Of a stretch of 64,000 nt of DNA, positions 42,385 to 55,100 are shown one piece after another. Within the stretch, counting starts at the first letter, position 1. The number at the start of each line of letters is the position of its first letter. Source of the DNA: Nematostella vectensis (lineage: Eukaryota; Cnidaria; Anthozoa; Actiniaria; Edwardsiidae); the NCBI RefSeq assembly GCF_932526225.1, contig NC_064045.1:14442442-14506441 (forward strand), in the 5' to 3' direction. Made by a program: the position numbers and the translations under genes. The notes beneath the pieces were generated by a model. The model was not told where the DNA came from, ran no database searches, and saw nothing but the letters and a program-made list of their open reading frames with translations.

Positions 42385-43028
42385 GAATAATAATGCTCTC
42401 GTCACAAGCCGTCTAGATTACTGTAATAGTTTACTGCATGGTAGCCCTGGCTACCTTTTGCAAAAATTGCAGCGCGTGCAAAATGCTGCTGCTAGAGTTA
42501 TATTTCGAGAGAGTAAGTTTTGCCACATAACACCGATACTTATAAGCCTGCATTGGTTGCCGAATTAGATTTAAAGTTTTATTGATAACCTTTAAGGCCA
42601 TACATGGCAATTAGCCCGGTTATATTAAGGATTTTATTAACGTTTCTACCAACAGAACTTACAGTCTCAAATCAAATAATAACATGACTCTGAGATGAAC
42701 CATTAAGTCAATAAATTCTTATGGTGATCTTGCATTTCCCGTCGCCGCACCCCGATTGTGGAATAGTCTTCCGGATGAAGTAAGGTGCACTAGTTCTCTA
42801 GGTAGTTTTAAAAAGGCACTTAAGACATTTTTATTTAAAGAAGCGTTTAATTTATAATCAATATATATATATTCATTTTATTTTTATCATAGGTCTATTG
42901 CAATTATATTATTCACAGTTTTATCGTAATATTATTATAGTTTGGCATTTGTTACTAGTTTTATTTACTCGATGTAATGCGCAGTTGAAAATTTTTATAT
43001 TGATAACTGCGCAATATAAATGCAATAA

Positions 43029-43066
<38 letters not shown>

Positions 43067-43070
43067 ATTA
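42385..43070 (+). mobile_element. LINE 3' end (CR1/L2-like)
   Basis: Broken frames read [17 protein letters not shown] and [13 protein letters not shown], then after stops VAAPRLWNSLPDEV and FKKALKTFLFKEAF. This is the usual C-terminal tail of CR1/L2-type reverse transcriptase ORFs. It is followed by an (ATT)n run at 43029-43064, a common 3' end for such elements. The upstream reverse transcriptase is absent. Confidence 0.8.
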
Positions 43071-43281
43071 TTATAATATTTGAAAAGCCTTCAATAGGGG
43101 GAGGTGAGGGGGGGGGGGGCGTTTACCCGGTGTATTATAGCCGCCATCTTGGATTTGAGCAAAAATGAAAAACGAGGGTAGTGGGAGGGGAGGAGGACTG
43201 AGAGCCCTAGCCTCGTCCCTTTGCTTCTCGGCGGGCCTATCACGCTCCACATGGCTATGACGTCACTGGCCCTTTCTGCTC

Positions 43282-43435
43282 TTGAAGCGTCCGCCATATT
43301 GGAAAAGCTTGAAGAGCTATACACGCTTGGCTTGGTTAGACCGGCACACACTATACGGCAAATGCGGGTTTGCCAATAAACGGAAATGCATGTCTGACCA
43401 GGCCAAGCTTGCCCGGCTGGGACTCTCTAGAAAAG
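43282..43435 (+). other. Possible exon, adjoining a MITE
   Basis: An open frame reads LYGKCGFANKRKCMSDQAKL and runs to AARLGLSRK-like sequence before AAAA|GTAGAC, immediately followed by the MITE at 43437. Product and gene unknown. It may be part of a gene split by the MITE together with 43686-43939. Confidence 0.25.
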
Positions 43436-43436
43436 T

Positions 43437-43640
43437 AGACGGGGGTGATCGTCACATCTTTTAGGGTATAAAATTTCTACCAATTGCCATCTCTTAGGGG
43501 GTTTGAAGGATTTTTCAGATTTTGCTATCTTTTAGGGTGTAAAATTCGACCGACTGCTATTCCTAAGGGGGTTTTAAAACGTTTATTTTTTCGATTCTGT
43601 TATCCCTTAGTGTTAAAAATTCATGTGATCAGCGAGTTCC
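43437..43640. mobile_element. MITE fragment, GACGGGGGTGATCG family
   Basis: It begins GACGGGGGTGATCGTCAC and has repeated TTTTAGGGT(A/G)TAAAATT and CTATTCCTAAGGGGGTTT phrases, matching 22,332-22,707 in reverse. The right end is not clear. Confidence 0.6.
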
Positions 43641-43685
43641 TATTACCGGGCAAAGTACAGGTGTATTTTTCCCGAAAATAACACA

Positions 43686-43939
43686 GGATGCGGAGGCAGT
43701 AGAGGCCGCGGAGGAAGCCGCCTACTTCCGTACGAGAGCTGCCATACTAGATGAATGCCAACTAAATCACCCAATAGAAGCGAACGGCATCGACTTGTGC
43801 CACTTGTACTCCAGGTCCAGACTCACGTTTCTTTCAGTGGCCACCCTTCCCGCTATCTCACCTGGAGCTTCAAGTGCCCGGAGCAACCCGACGCAAAGCT
43901 TCTGTAGCCACGCTCGTGGATGTTATTCGAAGATGTAGT
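43686..43939 (+). CDS. Possible 3'-terminal exon of an unknown gene
   Basis: After AACACAG a GC-rich frame runs about 84 codons with no stop (DAEAVEAAEEAAYFRTRAAI, CHLYSRSRLTFLSV) to TAG at 43937-43939, with AATAAA six bases further on. The base composition stands out from the AT-rich surroundings. There is no ATG start, so it would need a spliced upstream exon. No family recognised. Confidence 0.3.
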
Positions 43940-44604
43940 TGCGCAAAATAAATCCACGATTTTTTGGGTCCCGATTATATTTTTTTCATGGTTACATGAA
44001 TTAGATTTCTGAGTCGTTAATCCTGTGTTCTGTTGTGAACACCAGAGTAATTTTTTTACAATAACTTCAATACTATCTTTTACTAAAAAGGAGAACAGCT
44101 TACGGTGAGAGGCCTCACTATCGCAAATGTCTTAGCGTTCTTGCATAATTTGTATTTTTATTTGAACAATTTTGTAGTTGAACAAAGGCTTTGAAAGTTA
44201 GCGAATTTTGACGAAGCTTTTTGTTTAATTATAATTTAAAAATGTACAAAATTCTGCCAGTATCGCTTGTTAATTAAATAAAAAACATGAAGAACTCTTA
44301 TTTTCTTCTTTTGGCCTTTTTTTTTCTTTATAAGTAATTATTAGAAAAGTCTTATTGCAGTTTTGGTGAGGTATTTTATGCTTGTCGCTTTGTTTGTCCC
44401 ACTTTTAAATTACGTATGCACGGCAGCAAACAAAATAGTATCACTTGAGCCTAAAAATCGCAATTTAATGCTATAAATGTTATGAAACTATTACCATTAT
44501 ATCTTAGTATTGCCGACAGTATATTCCTTTTGATTTGAGCGCTTTTTCTTGTTTTTCTGAAGATTTGAAGGCGTTGTTTGAATGCGGAAAACCCGATACA
44601 GTAG
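43940..44604. other. No gene seen
   Basis: AT-rich sequence between the possible exon and the right inverted arm, with no coding frame. Confidence 0.4.
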
Positions 44605-45150
44605 TCGGCATTTTTTTATAATTAAGGTCAAGTGAGGGTTATATTTCGGCTTGTAAAAAGGCGGTTTATTTGCCCCTAAAGTTTATTTCACATATCAAAA
44701 GCAGAAATGATGCTCTTTTCGGTGAATGCAAACATTTTTGCCAAATCCGCATCTCATCGGCGATATTACACGATTATTCCAAGGCTTTTTATAGTCATCT
44801 AAAAATATAAAATAAAATAAAATCGCGTAAAATAATAACGTTCTGACAGAACAGCTTTTCTTTTAGCCTAGAAGTTCCTTATTATTTATTCTTTAGGTGT
44901 ATATAAGCTGCAGTTGTTTTATCACGTGTTGCGAACCGGTTTTTAATCTTTTTCTAACAACCACGAAATTGTCTCAAAACCGGGTGCGCGAGACAAAAAA
45001 ATACTTTTCGGCTTCCATTTCGAAAAATATTTATCCAAATTGCTTTAAACTTTCACAGGATACTGAGGTCACCCATACCTATTACCAGTTAAATTTTGAG
45101 CTAGGGCGCCTAAACTTCATTTTTTCCGAGGAATCTCGACGAACTCAGAC
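44605..45150 (+). repeat. Inverted arm, right
   Basis: Partner of 40,427-40,985. About 3.6 kb lie between the arms and contain a MITE, a LINE end and a possible exon. Confidence 0.8.
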
Positions 45151-45553
45151 CGCAGGGGGTCTTGTAGCATGTTGTGCCAGAACTTTGTGAAAGCAGAACC
45201 ACAATGAAATGCGGCTAGACGTCAATTCTAATTTGATAATTCTAAAATGTCACGTTTAGCTATAACAAAATGTATTACTCGTTTTTTAATAGAACCCTTT
45301 AGGTGTAATACATTTTACAAACGTTGTCATTCCTTTTCAATTTCGCATAAAAACAAGTGATGGACATTTTTAGCATAGGTCTTTTTTTCGTTCTTGTCTT
45401 GTTAGAGCCAAATTATTATACCTGATTATAATTAGCAAGTTCATATCGTGCAGCCATTAACTGCCTTTGTCTACCGGTACCTGTTAGAGGGCCGTCTCAG
45501 TAAGGCATTCATAACTTACCCTTAGATCACCCCAACAGTTCAATATCGTATTT

Positions 45554-46080
45554 ACAGAACAGGTCCGAAGCGTCTCTCAAGGTAGGTCACAAGACTTGAA
45601 ATTGGAATTTTGAAATATCTGTCGAAATTGAAAATCTAGAGACTCGAGATATCTATAAATGTGTCTTCAGACGACCTAAAAGATTGATTATTTTAATCAA
45701 AATTCAATTTCATCCTGAACAAAACAAATAAGGACTATTTATTGTACATTTTGTTTTATTTGGGAGTAGACAAATAACGGGAAATGTTTGAGCTATGAAA
45801 ATCTCAATTGTGGGAAAATATATGAAATGTGAATGTAACCTAGGTAGCGAAGACGCGTCTAAAGCTCGGCGACCATCAAATTACCTACGTCAAATTACTT
45901 TTAGTAGCTTATTTGATCAAGAAAAAGATGTGAATTTTTATCAAAATAACCTCTGTTCCTGTTCTCCATTTCCGTCCGCCTTATTCGAGTCCCTAAAGTA
46001 GATTTTGCACAAGTACTGATGACTTTCCCTTGAACTGCTAAGATTTGATCTGAATTTATTTGCAGAGCTCTTTTTTAACA
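45554..46080. repeat. 0.5-kb repeat, copy 2
   Basis: Same-strand partner of 37,411-37,935. It is not followed by the 35-bp minisatellite. Confidence 0.8.
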
Positions 46081-48076
46081 AATACCGGAGCGGGTAGTGT
46101 AAACATACTATGTATTTAGCTTTAGGTTTTTCAAACAGTAGTTTTAATAATAAAGAACCATATAGCGACACGACAACCAATCATATTCGCAAAAAAAACT
46201 TTAAAGTCCGCATAATTGTCTTTGTTGTCGTACTAAGACCTGCACTTTTTGGCAAGTTCTGGCTGCAATTCCACTGCAGATATTTATTTCACTTATAAAT
46301 GTGCACAAATTTGAGTACCTGGAAAAATAAGGTATGAATGTTAACAAAAAACTTTTAATTACCATTGACAAGATGGCCTACAAAACAACAATTTCTGAGT
46401 ATGCGTATATAAGATTGTTTTGCCTTATATGTACATCCTGACCTGGGTCATGCCTCTTAGCCAGCAGCTTGTGCATAAGCTTGATTTCAGAAAAAAACTG
46501 AAAATGTCCTTACGATACAAATATTATACCACAAAAACCTAATTCATAAAACCTAAAACTAAAAATAGGATAAAAATATTTTACCACAAAAAACCTAATT
46601 CATGAAACCTAAAACTAAAAATAGTCCCAACTAAAATTTTCTAAAATGATACCCATTACAGAAAATGAATGTGTGAACTTTGCTGTCTCATAAAGCTCTA
46701 TGATCTGATGAGCCAGAGGTTGAAAGAGCTTTTATAGGAGAAGCTGCAGAGGGAAAAAACCATCGCTTTTGAGCAAATTGCTCCTCTACAAAAAGGTGTC
46801 TTGGCTTTCAATGAAACCTGAATTTTACTTTTGGACCACATTATATTGTGACATGAGAAAAAAAAACTTATTTAAAGTTTGTAAGAAAACATTGAGGTAC
46901 CCAGGGTTATTGAAAATATTGTATAAAAACTAGGCATAAAAACAAGGCATATTTCTTAGGTAATAACAGATCCTCAAGGTCCTAATATGTAAGTGCACCT
47001 TTTTTTTAAAACCAAAACAGAATTCCAGAATAGTAGATTTAAATTTCAAGTGTTTATCAAATATATGTTGTTTTTCACAAATTACTAATACTTAGGGTTT
47101 TAGGGGACCACCTCTCAATTTCTTTAAGGTTTTAGGAAACCATTTCTCCATTTCTGGAGTTTACCCAAGTAATTCATTTAAGCTCTACTCATCTTTGTAA
47201 GAATTTGACCAACCATTCATTGAAATGAATTAAAAATCACTTTTGGTTTTATTTCTAGTATATCATAGCTGTCAACCAAACTCGGACAGAAATCTTGTGA
47301 AATCGGATGAAATACAGCAAATATGTGAAAAAAAAAACAAAAAACAAGAGAGCCAATAAATGTATGAACATTCTCACAAAAATTAGGCTTATGATGAGGT
47401 CCAAAATCTTGTGACAGAGTTGACAGCTCTGGTAACTTATATTTAATTCATTCATGAATAGTAGTTATAATTTTCCTATGATAGATGGTGAATGGCAGAT
47501 TTAGAGATCAAATTTCATAAATACATCCTAGAATATTTATTCACTGAGGTAAATACTTAAAGTAAATTAAATTCAACAATGAAAAAAGTGTTCAAAGTTT
47601 GAAAACAAAACAACTCCGAAAGATCGTTCCGCTAAGTACTTTAATACAATAATAACAATAATAATAATAACTTATCTACGTCTGCCAGTGCAAAAACAAA
47701 TACATAGGAGCAATTGTCGGAGAAGGTGTCCATAAAATTAGCTTGTTTTTTTTTTCTTTCTATATCTTGTGGCTTACTCTGACATTTCAGCTGACCTTGA
47801 CTCGAGCACAAGACTTGACTCTTCAAAACTTTCAACCATGCTTTTACACAGCCGTTTGCACATAATTAGACAAGTTCATATCCGTGGTTAGCATTCCCAC
47901 GAATGATTTTTTTCAAGCACTTCTTTTTCGACAATTCTTGGCTTTTCTGCAGTCAGTTTTCGTGTGTTTTTGAGAGGGGCAGAAATACTCTTCCGCCATA
48001 TTGTTTTGCCCGCTCTGGTGGCCTGTGCCGAGGCAGATCGCGGCTGGCTGGCTGGATGGATGGCAGCTTGTGACAA
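46081..48076. other. AT-rich, no supported gene
   Basis: A 55-bp tandem pair lies at about 46,515-46,625 (ACCTAAAACTAAAAATAG ends both). A minus-strand frame at 47,888-48,094 (KSISAPLKNTRKLTAEK) lies next to GC-rich DNA and could be the first exon of a divergent gene, but nothing else supports it. Confidence 0.35.
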
Positions 48077-48562
48077 TGACGTCATTGACCACAAAAACTA
48101 AGTCGCCTAGTTATAGACCATTTCTCTATACATTGGGCTCCGCGCGCGGCCTACGGCCGCGTGAAAGAAACATCGCATAACAACCAAACTTGATAGTTGT
48201 CATGTGTGTCAAGGATTTGTAACAGCTAAAGGAGGATTTCGTCAAATCGTTTGAATACAAACTCTAACGATGACGTCATCAAAATACCGTTTCGTGCATA
48301 TCTATTACCAGATAAATTGTTAGAAGGTCAAACTTGGTTGACGTGTCCACACTAGCAAGGGTGTTGCGCTGGCGAAGTAACGTGGCGTGACGTCATCGAT
48401 GACGTCATCAAAACAAAAATAATATTTCTCGTGGTCATGGTAGGCAATACGATTTCGTGAAGGCAGCAATGAGAGTCTAGATATGAAGATAGAGCGGGTT
48501 AATTTTTTGTAGGATATAGGGCTAATAATAGATATGCACGAAACGGTATTTTGATGACGTCA
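48077..48562. promoter_or_regulatory. Five TGACGTCA palindromes upstream of the REJ gene
   Basis: TGACGTCA, the binding palindrome of CREB/ATF-type bZIP factors, is at 48077, 48271, 48388, 48400 and 48555. Two belong to the arms of the inverted repeat below, so they may be transposon-borne. They lie 270-760 bases before the first coding exon. Confidence 0.5.
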
Positions 48563-48645
48563 TCGTTAGAGTAGACCCAACGATGTTTGACCTGTGTTAT
48601 AAATGGAGTTTGTATTCAAACGATTTGAAGAAATCTTTAGGTTGT
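48235..48645. repeat. Imperfect inverted repeat, about 400 bp
   Basis: AAATCGTTTGAATACAAACT and GATGACGTCATCAAAATACC on the left recur in reverse complement on the right (GGTATTTTGATGACGTCATC; AGTTTGTATTCAAACGATTT). It is probably a foldback MITE just upstream of the REJ gene. Confidence 0.75.
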
Positions 48646-48649
48646 TACA

Positions 48650-48815
48650 AATCCGGTTGATTGTTGTTTCAAATCCGGTTGTTAAAGGTTTTAACAAATC
48701 CGGGTGATTTTTGTTACAAATCCGGTTGACTCGTTTGTTACATATCCGGTTGATTGTTGTTACAAATCCAGTTGTTGTTACATATCCCGTTGATTATTAC
48801 ATATCCGGGTAAACC
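48650..48815. repeat. Tandem repeat, about 25 bp, about 7 copies
   Basis: The phrase GTTACAAATCCGGTTGATT recurs with variants (ACATATCC). It ends about 10 bases before a pyrimidine stretch and TTTCAG (48829), immediately upstream of the first coding exon. Confidence 0.7.
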
Positions 48816-48835
48816 CTTGTATTTCAGATAATGCG

Positions 48836-49178
48836 ATGAGTGAAATGTCGATGAGGGAAGCGTTGGTTCTTCTGGTTCTAGCCTGGGTTACCTTTAGAGG
48901 GAGTTACGCCCAAACGGATCCACCAACTGTAGCTCCTACCGCGAATGTAACGAATTCCACCGAAGCTCCGACACTGGCCCCTACCTCGAACATAACAAAT
49001 TCCACCGAAGCTCCGACACTTGCCCCTACCTCGAATATAGCAAACTCTACTGAGGCCCCAACACTCGCTCCAACAGAGGGACCAACTCTTGGACCTACGG
49101 TTGCCCCTACCTCCAACGTGACCAACTCTACTGAGGCTCCAACATCGGCTGTTCCTACCACAGCCTCTCCTGGAATAA
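48836..49178 (+). CDS. REJ gene exon 1: signal peptide and Thr/Pro linker
   Basis: ATG 48836, with an in-frame ATG at 48851 (MREALVLLVLAWVTFRGSYA) giving the better signal peptide. Then a 15-residue repeat NSTEAPTLAPTSN occurs three times and partly a fourth. Each repeat holds an N-glycosylation site (NST) and many O-glycosylation candidates. TTTCAG just before (48829) may be an acceptor, so a 5' non-coding exon may exist. Donor AA|GTAAGT, phase 1. Confidence 0.75.
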
Positions 49179-52100
49179 GTAAGTAAATAACGAGATACAT
49201 TCGATTGAGAATCATACCAGGTTGCTGTACCATTTTGTGGCGTGTCGTAATGTGTCAGAGACTTCATTGGAAAGCTTAATAAAAAAACGCCAAGCTGTAT
49301 GCAATGCGGTCCTGGCATGTAGCGAAACTGTTAACAATCATCATCTTGCTATCTTCCTTTTTAAAAATAGGTCCCATTACAGCGTTATAATAGTACTTAA
49401 TGACATATCGGAAAATATTACTTTGTAACCTTGTAGCTGCGAAGGCGTTCCTCGTTATCCGCTACAAAGGCACGTTCCGGATCGAGCTCTTGTTTCAAAT
49501 GAGCGACATGTTTCAAAAGGAGCAGGAAAATGTTACGAACGAGGTAAGATGGATGCATGTCCAGGGTGCATGGGAATGACAATGAGGACCCCCACTCTCC
49601 CATAATCTTGACACTGACGACTCTCCCAAACCCCCCACCCTCAACTCCAATAATATCCCGCGCTCCTGCCGCGAGTAGGCGCCTGATCCAATAACCCAAC
49701 GTTTATTGCAGATAAAGGCTGCCTTGCCAGGTGTCGTACAAAACGTCGTAGTCCTAGGCTTCCGGTAAGAAACTTCTTGTGTGATAATAGTAGTTTTGCG
49801 GTATAACACAAGTGGTATGACTATAAAAAGACATGCAAAGGAATAACTTGTATAACGAAATCACTCTGTTTTCACAAAGTTGTGAAGATACCCTACGTTG
49901 AGTTATTTTCCTGAGCACATTCAGTTATTCCCCCCTGTTATTTCTCATTATTTCTACATGTGTATGTACAACAAGAGCTGCTTAATGCATAGTTGTCCGC
50001 CAGCAAAAAAAAAGGAAAAATAAGGGGGTTACCCTAGTCAAATACTGATGAATCATTTACTTTTGTTTCAGACCAGGTTCTATTGACGCTCTCGCGTCGT
50101 TTGATGTCTTGTTGGGCAAAACCACAATGAAGGACGTTGCGAATGACCTCGATACTTACAGGCAGGGATCACCATCACTTGGAATCATAGACATGCATCT
50201 TGTACAACCTGGTAAGGGAGTGTTAATGTGTAGGGTTATATATAGGGATCACCAGAACATGGAATCATAGACATGCATCTTGTACAACCTGGTAAGGGAG
50301 AATCAACGTGTAGGGTTATATATAGGGATCACCAGAAAATGGAATTATGGACATGCATCTTGTACAACCTGGTAAAAGAGAGTCAACGTGTAGGGTTATA
50401 TATAGGGATCACCAGAAAATGGAATTATAGACATGCATCTTGTACAACCTGGTAAAAGAGAGTCAACGTGTAGGGTTATATTTAGGGATCACCAGAACAT
50501 GGAATCATAGACATGCATCTTGTACAACCTGGTAAGGGAGAGTCAACGTGTGGGGTTATATATAGGGATCATCAGAACATGGAATCATAGACATGCATCT
50601 TGTTCAACCTGGTAAGGGAGAGTCAACGTATAGGGTTATATATAGGGATCACCAGAACATGAAATCATAGACATGCATCTTGTACAACCTGGTAAGGGAG
50701 AGTCAACGTATAGGGTTATATATAGGGATCATCAGAAAATGGAATCATAGACATGCATCTTGTACAACCTGGTAAGGGAGAGTCAACGTATAGGGTTATA
50801 TAAAGGGATCATCAGAACGTGGAATCATATACATGCATCTTGTACAACCTGGTAAGGGAGAGTCAACGTGTGGGGTTATATATAGGGATCTCCTCACATG
50901 GAATCATAGACATGTATCTTGTACAACCTGGTAAGGTAGAGTCAACGTGTAGGGTTATATATAGGGATCACCAGATAATGGAATCATAGACATGCATCTT
51001 GTATAACCTGGTAAGGGAGAGTCAACGTGTGGGGTTATATATAGGGATCATCAGAACATGGAATCATAGACATGCATCTTGAACAACCTGGTAAGGGAGA
51101 GTCAACGTGTAGGGTTATATATAGGGATCATCAGAAAATGGAATCATAGACATGCATCTTGTACAACCTGGTAAGGGAGAGTCAACGTGTAGGGTTATAT
51201 ATAGGGATCACCAGCACTTGGGATCTTAGACATGCATCTTGTACAAACCTGGTAAAGGAGTGTTAATGTGTAGGGTTATATATAGGGATCTCCCCACATG
51301 GAATTATAGACATGTATCTTGTACAACCTGGTATGGGAGAGTCAACGTGTAGGGTTATATATAGGGATCACCAGAACATGAAATCATAGACATGCATCTT
51401 GTACAACCTGGTAAGGGAGAGTCAACGTATAGAGTTATATATAGGGATCATCAGAAAATGGAATCATAGACATGCATCTTGTACAACCTGGTAAGGGAGA
51501 GTCAACGTATAGGGTTATATATAGGGATCATCAGAACGTGGAATCATAGACATGCATCTTGTACAACCTGGTAAGGGAGAGTCAACGTGTGGGGTTATAT
51601 ATAGGGATCTCCTCACATGGAATCATAGACATGTATCTTGTACAACCTGGTAAGGTAGAGTCAACGTGTAGGGTTATATATAGGGATCACCAGAAAATGG
51701 AATCATAGACATGCATCTTGTAAATATGGTAAGGGAGAGTCAACGTGTGGGGTTATATATAGGGATCATCAGAACATGGAATCATAGACATGCATCTTGT
51801 ACAACCTGGTAAGGGAGAGTCAACGTGTAGGGTTATATATAGGGATCATCAGAAAATGGAATCATAGACATGCATCTTGTACAACCTGGTAAGGGAGAGT
51901 CAACGTATAGGGTTATATATAGGGATCATCAGAACGTGGAATCATAGACATGCATCTTGTACAACCTGGTAAAGGAGTGTTAATGTGTAGGGTTATATAT
52001 AGGGATCTCCCCACATGGAATTATAGACATGTATCTTGTACAACCTGGTATGGGAGAGTCAACGTGTAGGGTTATATATAGGGATCACCAGAACATGGAA

Positions 52101-55100
52101 TCATAGACATGCATCGTGCACAACCTGGTAAGGGAGAGTCAACGTATAGGGTTATATATAGGGATCACCAGAACATGAAATCATAGACATGCATCTTCTA
52201 CAACCTGGTAAGGTAGAGTCAACGTGTAGGGTTATATATAGGGATCACCAGAAAATGGAATCATAGACATGCATCTTGTACAACCTGGTAAGGGAGAGTC
52301 AATGTGTAGGGTTATATATAAGGATCATCAGAAAATGGAATCATAGACATGCATCTTGTATAACCTGGTAAGGGAGAGTCAACGTGTGGGGTTATATATA
52401 GGGATCATCAGAACATGGAATCATAGACATGCATCTTGAACAACCTGGTAAGGGAGAGTCAACGTGTAGGGTTATATATAGGGATCACCAGCACTTGGGA
52501 TCTTAGACATGCATCTTGTACAAACCTGGTAAAGGAGTGTTAATGTGTAGGGTTATATATAGGGATCTCCCCACATGGAATTATAGACATGTATCTTGTA
52601 CAACCTGGTATGGGAGAGTCAACGTGTAGGGTTATATATAGGGATCACCAGAACATGAAATCATAGACATGCATCTTGTACAACCTGGTAAGGGAGAGTC
52701 AACGTATAGGGTTATATATAGGGATCATCAGAAAATGGAATCATAGACATGCATCTTGTACAACCTGGTAAGGGAGAGTCAACGTATAGGGTTATATATA
52801 GGGATCACCAGCACTTGGGATCTTAGACATGCATCTTGTACAAACCTGGTAAAGGAGTGTTAATGTGTAGGGTTATATATAGGGATCTCCCCACATGGAA
52901 TTATAGACATGTATCTTGTACAACCTGGTATGGGAGAGTCAACGTGTAGGGTTATATATAGGGATCACCAGAACATGAAATCATAGACATGCATCTTGTA
53001 CAACCTGGTAAGGGAGAGTCAACGTGTAGGGTTATATATAGGGATCACCAGAAAATGGAATCATAGACATGCATCTTGTAAATATGGTAAGGGAGAGTCA
53101 ACGTGTGGGGTTATATATAGGGATCATCAGAACATGGAATCATAGACATGCATCTTGTACAACCTGGTAAGGGAGAGTCAACGTGTAGGGTTATATATAG
53201 GGATCATCAGAAAATGGAATCATAGACATGCATCTTGTACAACCTGGTAAGGGAGAGTCAACGTATAGGGTTATATATAGGGATCATCAGAACGTGGAAT
53301 CATAGACATGCATCTTGTAAATATGGTAAGGGAGAGTCAACGTGTGGGGTTATATATAGGGATCATCAGAACATGGAATCATAGACATGCATCTTGTACA
53401 ACCTGGTAAGGGAGAGTCAACGTGTAGGGTTATATATAGGGATCATCAGAAAATGGAATCATAGACATGCATCTTGTACAACCTGGTAAGGGAGAGTCAA
53501 CGTATAGGGTTATATATAGGGATCATCAGAACGTGGAATCATAGACATGCATCTTGTACAACCTGGTAAAGGAGTGTTAATGTGTAGGGTTATATATAGG
53601 GATCTCCCCACATGGAATTATAGACATGTATCTTGTACAACCTGGTAAGGGAGAGTCAACGTATAGGGTTATATATAGGGATCATCGGAACGTGGAATCA
53701 TAGACATGCATCGTGTACAACCTGGTAAGGGAGAGTCAACGTATAGGGTTATATATAGGGATCACCAGAACATGAAATCATAGACATGCATCTTGTACAA
53801 CCTGGTAAGGTAGAGTCAACGTGTAGGGTTATATATAGGGATCACCAAAAAATGGAATCATAGACATGCATCTTGTAAATATGGTAAGGGAGAGTCAACG
53901 TGTGGGGTTATATATAGGGATCATCAGAACATGGAATCATAGACATGCATCTTGTACAACCTGGTAAGGGAGAGTCAACGTGTAGGGTTATATATAGGGA
54001 TCATCAGAAAATGGAATCATAGACATGCATCTTGTACAACCTGGTAAGGGAGAGTCAACGTATAGGGTTATATATAGGGATCATCGGAACGTGGAATCAT
54101 AGACATGCATCTTGTACAAACCTGGTAAAGGAGTGTTAATGTGTAGGGTTATATATAGGGATCTCCCCACATGGAATCATAGACATGCATCTTGTACAAC
54201 CTGGTATGGGAGAGTCAACGTGTAGGGTTATAAATAGGGATCATCAGAAAATAGAATCATTGACATGCATCTTGTACAACCTGGTATGGGAGAGTCAACG
54301 TGTAGGGTTATAAATAGGGATCATCAGAAAATGGAATCATAGACATGCATCTTGTACAACCTGGTAAGGGAGAGTCAACGTATAGGGTTATATATAGGGA
54401 TCATCAGAACGTGGAATCATAGACATGCATCTTGTACAACCTGGTAAGGGAGAGTCAACGTGTGGGGTTATATATAGGGATCTCCTCACATGGAATCATA
54501 GACATGTATCTTGTACAACCTGGTAAGGTAGAGTCAACGTGTAGGGTTATATATAGGGATCACCAGAAAATGGAATCATAGACATGCATCTTGTAAATAT
54601 GGTAAGGGAGAGTCAACGTGTGGGGTTATATATAGGGATCATCAGAACATGGAATCATAGACATGCATCTTGTACAACCTGGTAAGGGAGAATCAACGTG
54701 TAGGGTTATATATAGGGATCATCAGAAAATGGAATCATAGACATATGCATCTTGTACAACCTGGTAAGGGAGAGTCAACGTATAGGGTTATATATAGGGA
54801 TCATCAGAACGTGGAATCATAGACATGCATCTTGTACAACCTGGTAAAGGAGTGTTAATGTGTAGGGTTATATATAGGGATCTCCCCACATGGAATTATA
54901 GACATGTATCTTGTACAACCTGGTAAGGGAGAGTAAACGTATAGGGTTATATATAGGGATCATCGGAACGTGGAATCATAGACATGCATCGTGTACAACC
55001 TGGTAAGGGAGAGTCAACGTATAGGGTTATATATAGGGATCACCAGAACATGAAATCATAGACATGCATCTTGTACAACCTGGTAAGGTAGAGTCAACGT

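Noticed and set aside
48878-49318. Minus-strand Gly/Val-rich ORFs
   Set aside because: They are antisense to the Thr/Pro-coding repeat of REJ exon 1.
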